Position numbers and translations under genes: made by a program
Notes under the pieces: generated by a model
Database searches by the model: none
Told to the model about the DNA's origin: nothing
The model's input: only the letters and a program-made list of their open reading frames with translations
In this document: piece by piece, positions 6,939 to 13,887 of the stretch
Position numbering within the stretch: the first letter of the stretch is position 1
Layout: each line of letters begins with the position of its first letter
Origin: JADFUS01 sp036653215
GTDB lineage: Bacteria > Bacteroidota > Bacteroidia > Bacteroidales > Rikenellaceae
Length of the DNA stretch: 34,874 nt
Assembly (NCBI GenBank): GCA_036653215.1
Contig: JAVVUK010000006.1
Coordinates: 1-34,874 of the forward strand
Direction of reading: 5' to 3'

Positions 6939-8516
6939 GTGATGAAAAAGATAAATAGAGATAATACAAAGGTGAGAAAAAACTTCCACCAAGCAAAGTG
7001 GGATGAACCAATTATATTTGAACTCTCAACAAAAGGAGAGAGAGGCATATATGTATCAAAGGCTGACGATGCTATCATAAACTCAGTTGAGGGAGTGGCT
7101 GCATTACCAAAATCTATGCGTCGTAAAGGAAGCGTAAACCTGCCTGAAATATCACAACCACGTGTGCTTCGTCACTATGTAAGGTTATCACAAATGACTT
7201 TAGGAGCTGACGTAAACATAGAGATCGGACAAGGCACTTGTACCATGAAATATAGCCCAAAGGTAAACGACCAGATTGTAGCTTTGCCTACTGTGAGCGA
7301 GATGCACCCTCTACAAGATGAGAGCACAGTTCAAGGTATGATGGAGATTTTCTATAAGACAGACCTTGCTATGCGTGAAATATCGGGTATGAGCCGTTTT
7401 AACTTTCAACCCGGTGGTGGTAGTCAAGGTATCCTTACTATGGCATCTATCGTAAAAGCTTATTTCAAAGACAAAGGAGAAGACGACACAAGAGACGAGA
7501 TTATAACAACCATATATTCTCACCCTTCGGATGCTGCTGCTCCGGTGATGAAAGGTTATAAGATAATTTTCATAAACCCTGATGCCGATGGACGTCCTGA
7601 CTTCGAAGCGTTTAAGGCTGCTGTCAGTGAGCGTACTGCTGCTTTTTTTGTTGCTAACCCTGAAGACACAGGCGTTTATAATAGCCATGTCCTTGAGTTT
7701 ACAAAACTCGTTCATAGCAAAGGCGGTCTTTGTGGATACGACCAAGCAAATGCAAACGGTCTTCTTGGGGTGACAAGAGCTAAAGAGGCTGGTTTCGACT
7801 TATGCTTCTTTAACCTACACAAGACATTCTCTACTCCTCACGGATGTGGTGGTCCTGCTTGTGGCGCAACAGGCGTTTCAGAAAAGCTCGTTAAATTTAT
7901 GCCTGCTCCACTGATCGACTTTGACGGAAAGAGATATTTCTTCGACTATAAGAGTTGTAACAGTCCATTCTCTGTTGCTAAGGTACGTTCATTCTATGGC
8001 GTTGCTCCCGTTGTTGTAAGAGCTTACACATGGATACGTTCTATGGGACCTAACGGACTCTACCAAGTTGCTAAGACTGCTGTTTTGAACAATAACTATA
8101 TGTTTAAGAAACTTATGGAACTTGACTGTGTAGATGCTCCTTACATCAAAGGTCGTCAACGTATTGAACAAGTACGTTACACTATCGAGAAGTTGTTTAA
8201 AGATACAGGTGTCACCTCAGGTGAGATACAACGTCGTATGATGGACTTCGGTATGCACTATTGGACATCACACCACCCATATCACATCGAAGAGCCTATG
8301 ACCCTTGAACCAACAGAAACTCCATCTAAAGAAGACATAGACGAATATATCGAGACTCTTAAGTTTGTATTTAACGAGTGCTATACTGATCCTCAAAAGG
8401 TCAAAACAGCACCTCACCAAAGTACAATTCACCAACTTGACGAGTCTGGACTTGACGACATCAATACTTGGGCTATCACATGGAGAAGCTATCTAAAAAA
8501 GACAGCCACTAAATAA
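6939..8516 (+). CDS. P-protein-like PLP subunit 2 (GcvPB-like, divergent)
   Basis: This is the PLP-bearing partner of the preceding gene, 525 residues against about 485 for the usual GcvPB. The cofactor lysine is Lys295 in NLHKTFSTPHGCGGP, which is well conserved. GTCTMKYSPK (99-108) and HPLQ (123-126) also match the family. Two canonical active-site blocks are altered: QPAAGAHGE reads QPGGGSQGI (157-165), and SAHGTNPASA reads SHPSDAAAP (194-202). About 20 extra basic residues sit at the N-terminus. The start codon lies 2 bases after the stop of subunit 1, so translation is probably coupled and an alpha-beta complex is expected. Decarboxylation of glycine or a related amino acid is possible, but the changed motifs make another substrate plausible. 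A 17-bp terminator follows. Confidence 0.8.
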   Translation: MMKKINRDNTKVRKNFHQAKWDEPIIFELSTKGERGIYVSKADDAIINSVEGVAALPKSMRRKGSVNLPEISQPRVLRHYVRLSQMTLGADVNIEIGQGTCTMKYSPKVNDQIVALPTVSEMHPLQDESTVQGMMEIFYKTDLAMREISGMSRFNFQPGGGSQGILTMASIVKAYFKDKGEDDTRDEIITTIYSHPSDAAAPVMKGYKIIFINPDADGRPDFEAFKAAVSERTAAFFVANPEDTGVYNSHVLEFTKLVHSKGGLCGYDQANANGLLGVTRAKEAGFDLCFFNLHKTFSTPHGCGGPACGATGVSEKLVKFMPAPLIDFDGKRYFFDYKSCNSPFSVAKVRSFYGVAPVVVRAYTWIRSMGPNGLYQVAKTAVLNNNYMFKKLMELDCVDAPYIKGRQRIEQVRYTIEKLFKDTGVTSGEIQRRMMDFGMHYWTSHHPYHIEEPMTLEPTETPSKEDIDEYIETLKFVFNECYTDPQKVKTAPHQSTIHQLDESGLDDINTWAITWRSYLKKTATK

Positions 8517-8533
8517 GTTTAATTTATAATAAT

Positions 8534-8570
8534 AATCAAGAGGCGTATCAAAATGATACGCCTCTTGATT
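8534..8570. terminator. Bidirectional terminator between convergent operons
   Basis: A perfect 17-bp inverted repeat (8534-8550 with 8554-8570) closes an AAA loop. A/T-rich flanks on both sides let it serve the GcvPB-like gene on the plus strand and hom on the minus strand. Confidence 0.88.
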
Positions 8571-8588
8571 TTGTATAGTTTAGTGGTT

Positions 8589-9770
8589 TTATTGTATCGT
8601 CGCCACAAAAATATCTCGTCCCACAATCTCTTCACGAGCCTTAATAAGATCGGCAAGACTCACAACCCCAACGACATAGCAACATTCATCACTCCAATAA
8701 CGCTCGTCAATAGATTTAAAATTTAGGATGTTTACATCTTCGAGATCACTACAACGAAAATAGATGCGCACATCACAAGAAGTTATATATTTAAATTGTG
8801 AGAAGTTACGTAGTTTCTTATACTCATAACGATAATTATATTGAGTAGCTGTAATATCACTCAAAACAGCACTTCCAGTAGGATAACCTCCAGCTCCACG
8901 ACCGAACATAAATTGCTTGTCATAAAAAGCACCTTTTATGACCACACCATTAAACTCATCTTCAACACTATATATATATTTATTTTTACCTACAAGGCTT
9001 GGCATTACATATAATGTCACCTCATCATTACTCTTCTTAACCACCTCACCAAGCAATTTTATACGCCACCCTTTCTCATTTGCAAAACGTATATCATGAC
9101 CGTTAAGTTTAGAAATGCCTAAATTTAAAACTTCTTCTGGCGACACATATACACCAAAGGCGTGCATCGTAAGGATTATAAGTTTGTAAAGTGTATCAAA
9201 CCCTCCCACATCAAAAGATGGGTCACTCTCGGCAAAGCCTAACTTTTGAGCAAGTTTAAGAGCTGTATTATAACTCATCCCCTCATTAAAAATTTTAGAT
9301 AAGATAAAGTTTGACGAGCCATTAAGGATACCTTTAACCGACAATAGTAAGTCGTTGTCATAATATTCCTCTAAATTACGGATAACAGGAATACTACCAC
9401 AGGCGGAGGCATCGTAAAGGAAAGGCGTTTGATATTCTTCCTGCAACTTGATAAGTTCGGGGAGGTTATAGGCAATCATCTTTTTATTACCCGAAACGGT
9501 AGGTAGACGTTTTATGAGAGCCCTTTTTACAATTTTATAAGACTCCTCTGCATCGTCAATAAGTTCAACGATAGTGTTTATCTCACTATTATCAAATATA
9601 TCATCTGGATTATATGTAAAACAACTATCGGGCAAAGAGCGTTTTTTGTCAGGCGACTTCACACATATTTTCACTATCTCAGCATTTGAACCGACCGAAT
9701 TTTTCAGGACTTCGTAAAGCCCCTCTCCCACAACACCAAAGCCAAAAAGGCCTATTTTTACTTTTTTCAT
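8589..9770 (-). CDS. hom: Homoserine dehydrogenase
   Basis: This enzyme reduces aspartate 4-semialdehyde to homoserine, the branch point to methionine and threonine. It has 393 residues and is not fused to aspartokinase. The Rossmann motif GFGVVG lies at 10-15, the substrate-domain motif GILNGSSNFIL at 147-157, and the catalytic block at 183-196 (DP...D...D...K, with Asp187, Asp192 and Lys196). The last ~65 residues (VRIYFRCSDL ... YVVGVVSLADL) look like a short ACT-type regulatory tail. It is the last gene of metY-metX-hom, 26 bases after metX, so it falls under the same SAM-I riboswitch. That suggests this copy supplies homoserine for methionine rather than threonine; a fused thrA-type enzyme may exist elsewhere. 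Confidence 0.9.
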   Translation of the reverse strand: MKKVKIGLFGFGVVGEGLYEVLKNSVGSNAEIVKICVKSPDKKRSLPDSCFTYNPDDIFDNSEINTIVELIDDAEESYKIVKRALIKRLPTVSGNKKMIAYNLPELIKLQEEYQTPFLYDASACGSIPVIRNLEEYYDNDLLLSVKGILNGSSNFILSKIFNEGMSYNTALKLAQKLGFAESDPSFDVGGFDTLYKLIILTMHAFGVYVSPEEVLNLGISKLNGHDIRFANEKGWRIKLLGEVVKKSNDEVTLYVMPSLVGKNKYIYSVEDEFNGVVIKGAFYDKQFMFGRGAGGYPTGSAVLSDITATQYNYRYEYKKLRNFSQFKYITSCDVRIYFRCSDLEDVNILNFKSIDERYWSDECCYVVGVVSLADLIKAREEIVGRDIFVATIQ

Positions 9771-9796
9771 ATTTTTAACAATTTATTTTGCATTAC

Positions 9797-10810
9797 TTAC
9801 ACCACTTCAACAAGGTGCTTTTTAATTATTAAATTTAATTTATCACTCTCAACGAGAAAACCGTCGTGTCCAAAATTTGAGTCTATAACATACATTTTTG
9901 AATTTTTAATTCTATTGTATAACACCATATGTCCACAAGATGGAAATAAGATATCACTACTTACACTAATTATCGTGCAACGTGCTTTGACACGACTAAG
10001 AGCATCGGAAAGCCCTCCTCTATCACGTCCCACATCGTGCGAATCGTGGCTTTTAGTAAGGCTATAATAAGAATAAGCATTAAATCGCTTAACGAGTTTT
10101 TCCCCTTGATATCGTTGATAACTTGCAGCACGAAAATCATCTATCTTAGACACATCTTCCTCTTGAGAATGGTCGTAAGCCCTCTGCCCTCTATAAGAAA
10201 GCATCGCTATTGAACGTGCCGTTGCAAGTCCATGAGCTCCTGCCGAACAGTTTTTCTCACCAAATGTAGGATCTGTAAGGAGAGCCATACGTTGTGACTC
10301 ACTAAAGGCAATCGCCCATGGCTCCGCTTTGGCAGAGGTGGCAATAAGCACCGCTGTTTCTGCAAAGTCAGGCTCTGAGACAATCCACTCCAACGCTTGA
10401 AACCCTCCGAGAGAGCTGCCTATAAGCATCTTTACCCTTTTTATATTGAGGTGAGAGGCAAGAAGCTTATGTGCAGCCACCATATCACGTACTGTGACAA
10501 GCGGAAAAGTATCATAATAGGGCTCTCCCGTTGCAGCATTTATCGAAAGAGGAGAGGTTGAGCCATAAGGAGATCCTAATATATTAGCACATATAACAAA
10601 ATATTTATCGGGATCTAAAAAACGTCCTTTCTCCACTGTATGTGGCCACCACTCGGCAACTTCTGAAGAAGCAGTCAAGGCATGGCACACCCATATTATG
10701 TTATCTCGTGATGGCGAAATTGTACCATAGGATGTATATGCTATGGTCACTCCTTTTAAGACCTCTCCACATTCGAGGCAAAAATCTGCCTCACTTCTAA
10801 ATATCTCCAT
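9797..10810 (-). CDS. metX: Homoserine O-acetyltransferase (MetX-type alpha/beta hydrolase)
   Basis: The 337-residue protein transfers an acetyl group from acetyl-CoA to homoserine, the activation step of methionine synthesis. It has the MetX block ALTASS (44-49), the sequence NILGSPYGSTSPLS (76-89), the nucleophile elbow GSSLG (131-135, Ser133), an Asp in SSDILF, and His315 in GHDGFLVE, which completes the triad. It is slightly shorter than typical MetX (350-380). The start overlaps the end of metY by 14 bases, so the two are translationally coupled. Acyl-donor choice (acetyl against succinyl) cannot be settled by eye, but the downstream sulfhydrylase type favours acetyl. Confidence 0.9.
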   Translation of the reverse strand: MEIFRSEADFCLECGEVLKGVTIAYTSYGTISPSRDNIIWVCHALTASSEVAEWWPHTVEKGRFLDPDKYFVICANILGSPYGSTSPLSINAATGEPYYDTFPLVTVRDMVAAHKLLASHLNIKRVKMLIGSSLGGFQALEWIVSEPDFAETAVLIATSAKAEPWAIAFSESQRMALLTDPTFGEKNCSAGAHGLATARSIAMLSYRGQRAYDHSQEEDVSKIDDFRAASYQRYQGEKLVKRFNAYSYYSLTKSHDSHDVGRDRGGLSDALSRVKARCTIISVSSDILFPSCGHMVLYNRIKNSKMYVIDSNFGHDGFLVESDKLNLIIKKHLVEVV

Positions 10811-12095
10811 CTATCTTGTCTAATGCTTGTTTAAAATCGGCTATTATATCTTCCACATCCTCTAACCCGGCAGATATACGTAGCAATGTAGGAGTCACAC
10901 CCACAGAGAGTTGTTCACTATCACTAAGTTGTTTGTGTGTAGTAGATGCTGGGTGTGTAACCACACTGATGGAGTCTCCAATCATAGTCATATGTTTAAC
11001 AAGTTCAAGACTCTCAACGACTTTTATAGTACTTTCCAAAGATCCCTTAAGTATTATAGACAAGACACCCGAAGCTCCAAAGCGGAAGTATTTCTGTGCA
11101 TTCGCATATCCCGGATGTGAAGGATAACCTACATACTGAACCTCTTTAACTTTAGGGTGTGTCTTAAAGAAAAAAGCTAATTGACGTGTCGATTCTACCT
11201 CGTGACGAACCCTTAAAGCAAGAGTTTCAAGTCCTTGTTGCATAAGAAACGCATCGAATGGAGACGGAGAACATCCCAAGTCACGAAGACCATCTACACG
11301 GCACTTAACGATAAAAGCCGAACTTCCAAAAGTATCAAAAAAACGTAATCCATGATACCCCTCAGAAGGCTCACTCAAAGCCGGGTATTTACCATTTCCC
11401 CAATTGTATGTTCCGGCATCAATCACGACACCACCCATAGCTGTACCATGCCCATTTATCCATTTTGTTGCCGATTCTACAACAATGTCCGCACCCCACT
11501 CTATTGGACGACATAGGTATCCGCACGCTCCGAATGTGTTATCTACAACAAATGGGATGTCATATATTTTAGCCAAAGCACTAATTCCCTGCAAGTCAGG
11601 CACGCTACAACTTGGATTACCCATAGACTCAACATATATAGCCTTAGTTTTTGCATCTATGAGCTTTGCAAACTCCTCTGCCGTATCATTTTTTGCTATA
11701 CGGCACTCTATACCTAACTTACGAAAGGTGATCTTAAACTGATTGTATGTACCTCCATATAGGAATGGCGAAGTAACTATATTATCACCACTATCGGCAA
11801 GTGAGGTTATTGTAATAAGCTGCGAGGACATCCCAGAAGAGACTGCCAGTGCCCCGACTCCACCTTCAAGGGCAGCAACTCGTGCCTCATAAGCAGAAGT
11901 TGTAGGGTTCATTAAACGGGTATATATATTTCCACTTTCTGAAAGTTCAAATAGGTTGGCTGCATAGTCACAGCTTTTGAATTCGTATGCTGCAGTAGGA
12001 TATATTGCAGCTCCACGAGAGCCTGTACCATCGACAGTTCTCCCTGCATGAATTTGAAGGGTCTGAAACCCTAATTTTTTATTATCCATTATCAT
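10797..12095 (-). CDS. metY: O-acetylhomoserine sulfhydrylase (Cys/Met metabolism PLP enzyme)
   Basis: This 432-residue PLP enzyme converts O-acetylhomoserine and sulfide directly to homocysteine, bypassing cystathionine. It opens with GFQTLQIHAG (9-18) and has NIYTRLMNPT (56-65), SSGMSSQ (86-92), VVDNTFG (183-189), and the cofactor lysine Lys211 in VESATKWINGHG. The ~430-residue length and the long segment after SGNIYTRLMNPT fit the MetY class better than the shorter cystathionine gamma-synthases. ATG codons at 12095 and 12089 are both possible starts. It is first in the metY-metX-hom operon and directly downstream of the SAM-I riboswitch, so it should be repressed when S-adenosylmethionine is plentiful. 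Confidence 0.92.
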   Translation of the reverse strand: MIMDNKKLGFQTLQIHAGRTVDGTGSRGAAIYPTAAYEFKSCDYAANLFELSESGNIYTRLMNPTTSAYEARVAALEGGVGALAVSSGMSSQLITITSLADSGDNIVTSPFLYGGTYNQFKITFRKLGIECRIAKNDTAEEFAKLIDAKTKAIYVESMGNPSCSVPDLQGISALAKIYDIPFVVDNTFGACGYLCRPIEWGADIVVESATKWINGHGTAMGGVVIDAGTYNWGNGKYPALSEPSEGYHGLRFFDTFGSSAFIVKCRVDGLRDLGCSPSPFDAFLMQQGLETLALRVRHEVESTRQLAFFFKTHPKVKEVQYVGYPSHPGYANAQKYFRFGASGVLSIILKGSLESTIKVVESLELVKHMTMIGDSISVVTHPASTTHKQLSDSEQLSVGVTPTLLRISAGLEDVEDIIADFKQALDKIDGDI

Positions 12096-12120
12096 TAAAA
12101 ATGAGAATTATTAAAATGCG

Positions 12121-12145
12121 AAAAAATAGAGCACAGAAAGCCCTA
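12121..12145 (-). terminator. Terminator-like hairpin in the metY leader (possible riboswitch expression platform)
   Basis: On the minus strand TAGGGC pairs with GCTCTA around a 7-base loop (12140-12145 with 12127-12132, one G-U pair) and is followed directly by six T. It lies between the SAM-I aptamer and the metY start, where a SAM-controlled terminator would be expected. The stem is short. Confidence 0.5.
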
Positions 12146-12179
12146 TTACAACAACACGTAGTTATTGAATATAAGAAGA

Positions 12180-12193
12180 GTGCCTATCGGCAC
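12180..12193 (-). other. Small hairpin between the aptamer and metY
   Basis: GTGCC-GATA-GGCAC on the minus strand forms a 5-bp stem and is followed by a pyrimidine-rich stretch. It may be part of the anti-terminator/terminator switching region. Confidence 0.3.
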
Positions 12194-12261
12194 ATTCGCA
12201 TTATTTGCAAACTGAAGAAAGTAAATGTTGATGTTTTTGTCATGTCCTTAGTTTTAAAATA

Positions 12262-12348
12262 TAATTCCCTTTCGGGTAGGTATTAGCACCCTCCGTATGG
12301 GGTTGCTATGGTTTCACAGAGCCTATTCTCTCCACCATTCTTTATAGT
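12262..12348 (-). promoter_or_regulatory. SAM-I (S-box) riboswitch upstream of metY-metX-hom
   Basis: Read on the minus strand, the leader holds the core S-box elements in order: GGTGGAGAG, GGCTCTGTGAAACC, AGCAACC, a short P3 arm (CCCCATACGGAGG), GGTGCTAATACC and a P4 hairpin (CCC-GAAA-GGG). The conserved kink-turn and the GCAACC/GGTGCTAAT core are hallmarks of the SAM-I aptamer, which binds S-adenosylmethionine and turns off methionine genes. The exact ends of helix P1 are uncertain by a few bases. Placement about 165 bases before metY, after a good promoter, fits the expected role. Confidence 0.9.
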
Positions 12349-12391
12349 TCAAACTCAGACAAAAATATTTACCTATGAGTTGAATACGTTG

Positions 12392-12422
12392 CAAAGATAA
12401 TTATAAAATTATAATCACCAAA
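12392..12422 (-). promoter_or_regulatory. Promoter of the SAM-riboswitch/metY-metX-hom transcript
   Basis: On the minus strand TTTG (12419-12422), a 19-base spacer and TATCTTTG (12392-12399) match the Bacteroidetes consensus. Transcription would begin about 35-40 bases before the aptamer. Confidence 0.72.
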
Positions 12423-12437
12423 CATTTTATACTTTTT

Positions 12438-13106
12438 TTACAACATTTTATCACACAAAATGTCAAATTCAGCTCTTCCTCGTTCATTCAGAAGAGGATA
12501 TAAGAGGTAAAGTATCTCTATGCTATTTTCCACTACCCTACTACTTATAGAGCTATATTTATTGCTATCACTCATGAGGTATTCTTTATTTATCCAAAAT
12601 CGCATATTTACAAACATATCATCCATAACGATTTTATTTATTATTGGAGTATTCTTTTCTTGAGAGATATATCCATTTTCATTAAGGTGAAATAGAATTA
12701 CACGTATTATCTCACGTAACTTCTCGGCAATAGAATATTCGCTATTGTCATCCCTATACAAAACAACCATATCGCTCCCCCTATATAAGATCACACCTCG
12801 ATATTTATAAATAAGAGCGGTTATTGAGCGAACCACCAAAAACGATTGCTTCACATCTAACAAATTACTGACAAGAACCTCTACACCTTTCAGCTCCACA
12901 TAAAACTCGACCCATATAGCACGACAAAGGTCCTCTTTCTTAGCGAAGTGATATGTTATATTTCCGGGACTTAGCCCCAATGTTGACGACAGGAGATCGA
13001 CACGGAAATCAGCCATTCCTCTGTCATTAACTATCTCAAGTGTCTTTTGCATTATGAGTTCTCGTGTAGTTACATTTGTCCTGTCTATCTTAGCCTCCTT
13101 TTTCAT
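12438..13106 (-). CDS. TetR/AcrR-family transcriptional regulator (second of a tandem pair)
   Basis: This 222-residue protein has an N-terminal TetR DNA-binding domain: helices from TRELIMQKTLEIVNDRG (14-30), FRVDLLSSTLGLSPGNI (34-50) and recognition-helix residues TYHFAKKEDL (51-60). The rest is an all-helical ligand/dimerisation domain with no recognisable subfamily. The N-terminal ~50 residues are closely similar to the upstream paralogue (13109-13771), while the C-terminal halves have diverged strongly. Its start lies 2 bases after the stop of that paralogue, so the two are co-transcribed. Ligand and targets are unknown; candidates are their own promoter, the divergent kbl gene, and metY just downstream. 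Confidence 0.82.
   Translation of the reverse strand: MKKEAKIDRTNVTTRELIMQKTLEIVNDRGMADFRVDLLSSTLGLSPGNITYHFAKKEDLCRAIWVEFYVELKGVEVLVSNLLDVKQSFLVVRSITALIYKYRGVILYRGSDMVVLYRDDNSEYSIAEKLREIIRVILFHLNENGYISQEKNTPIINKIVMDDMFVNMRFWINKEYLMSDSNKYSSISSRVVENSIEILYLLYPLLNERGRAEFDILCDKML
12952..12974 (-). repeat. 23-base segment identical to one in the neighbouring tetR paralogue
   Basis: Positions 12952-12974 and 13611-13633 are identical base for base. They encode the turn and recognition helix (LSPGNITYHF region). The identity at DNA level, beyond the protein level, points to duplication with retained or converted sequence. Confidence 0.75.
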
Positions 13107-13108
13107 AA

Positions 13109-13771
13109 TTAAGAATTTACATATAACCTTTCAAACTGTCTAAGCCCCTCTTCTGTCATAAAAGGGACGAGTGGATTTATCACAGCAATGGCAAAACGAG
13201 AAGACAAAACACCCATATCCTCGTTTTTATATTTGTTATATTCACTATTTACCCACCAACATAAAAGAGTAAGTTGCACATTAAAAGTGATATACATATA
13301 TTTATTCATCACCTCTTCATTTAGGCATCCATTAGAAACAAGGTGTTTTATGATCATCACATATTCGTTATATAAAAAATCACAAGAACCTATTTTATCA
13401 TGGTTGATAGCTCCGATATTTGCCACATCACCTAACTTATAAGCAATTATACTGATATAATGTTTATTGTCACTCAACAAAGTCATGAGACACGCTGCAA
13501 GTTGTGTGATGTCAAGAATAGATGAGACATAGTGCATATATGTCTTCTTAACACTATCTATCGCCAAGTTCCACAGAGCAAATGCAATATCATCTTTTCT
13601 ATGAAAATGGTATGTTATATTTCCGGGACTTAGTCCCAAAGATGTGGCTAAGGTATCTACACGAAAATCTGATATTCCAACCTCATTAATCAACTCATTG
13701 GCTTTAATAAGGATAACTGTCTTTGTGTTAACACTTTTGCCACTCTTTAATAAGTTTATTTTTGCTGCCAT
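13109..13771 (-). CDS. TetR/AcrR-family transcriptional regulator (first of a tandem pair)
   Basis: The 220-residue protein has the same N-terminal helix-turn-helix as its neighbour: NELINEVGISDFRVDTLATS (25-44), LGLSPGNITYHFHRKDDI (45-62). The remaining ~150 residues are helical and hydrophobic-rich (VQLTLLCWWVNSEY), as in TetR effector domains. The gene is divergent from kbl across a 116-base region carrying the kbl promoter and two small palindromes, which suggests autoregulation and control of kbl. Because the recognition helices of the two paralogues are nearly the same, they could form heterodimers or compete for the same operator while sensing different ligands. This is inferred from sequence. 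Confidence 0.82.
   Translation of the reverse strand: MAAKINLLKSGKSVNTKTVILIKANELINEVGISDFRVDTLATSLGLSPGNITYHFHRKDDIAFALWNLAIDSVKKTYMHYVSSILDITQLAACLMTLLSDNKHYISIIAYKLGDVANIGAINHDKIGSCDFLYNEYVMIIKHLVSNGCLNEEVMNKYMYITFNVQLTLLCWWVNSEYNKYKNEDMGVLSSRFAIAVINPLVPFMTEEGLRQFERLYVNS
13611..13633 (-). repeat. Partner copy of the 23-base identical tetR segment
   Basis: This segment is identical to 12952-12974; see that entry. Flanking bases differ immediately on both sides. Confidence 0.75.
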
Positions 13772-13824
13772 AGTACTATTTTATTTATCATTTCATAAAC
13801 AAATACCTTTCCAAAACATATTTT

Positions 13825-13855
13825 TTTGTATTAATATTAAAAATTAGTACATTTA
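13825..13855 (+). promoter_or_regulatory. kbl promoter with a palindrome in the spacer
   Basis: TTTG (13825-13828), a 19-base spacer and TACATTTA (13848-13855) fit the Bacteroidetes consensus with one mismatch at the last base. The spacer contains the perfect palindrome TTAATATTAA (13831-13840). TAGTAC (13845-13850) at the -7 box recurs at 13771-13776, inside the palindrome TAGTACTA (13771-13778) at the start of the divergent tetR gene. These are candidate operators for the TetR pair, though A/T richness makes chance occurrence likely. Confidence 0.5.
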
Positions 13856-13887
13856 CACTTTAATAAAACAACAAAAATCTCAATATT

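Noticed and set aside
7311..7745. 144-codon minus-strand frame opposite the GcvPB-like gene
   Set aside because: It is a shadow frame with no motif, while the plus-strand protein is conserved throughout.
12005..12286. 93-codon plus-strand reading frame across the metY 5' end
   Set aside because: It overlaps metY, its leader and the SAM-I riboswitch on the other strand and has no recognisable protein features; the riboswitch and metY explain the sequence.
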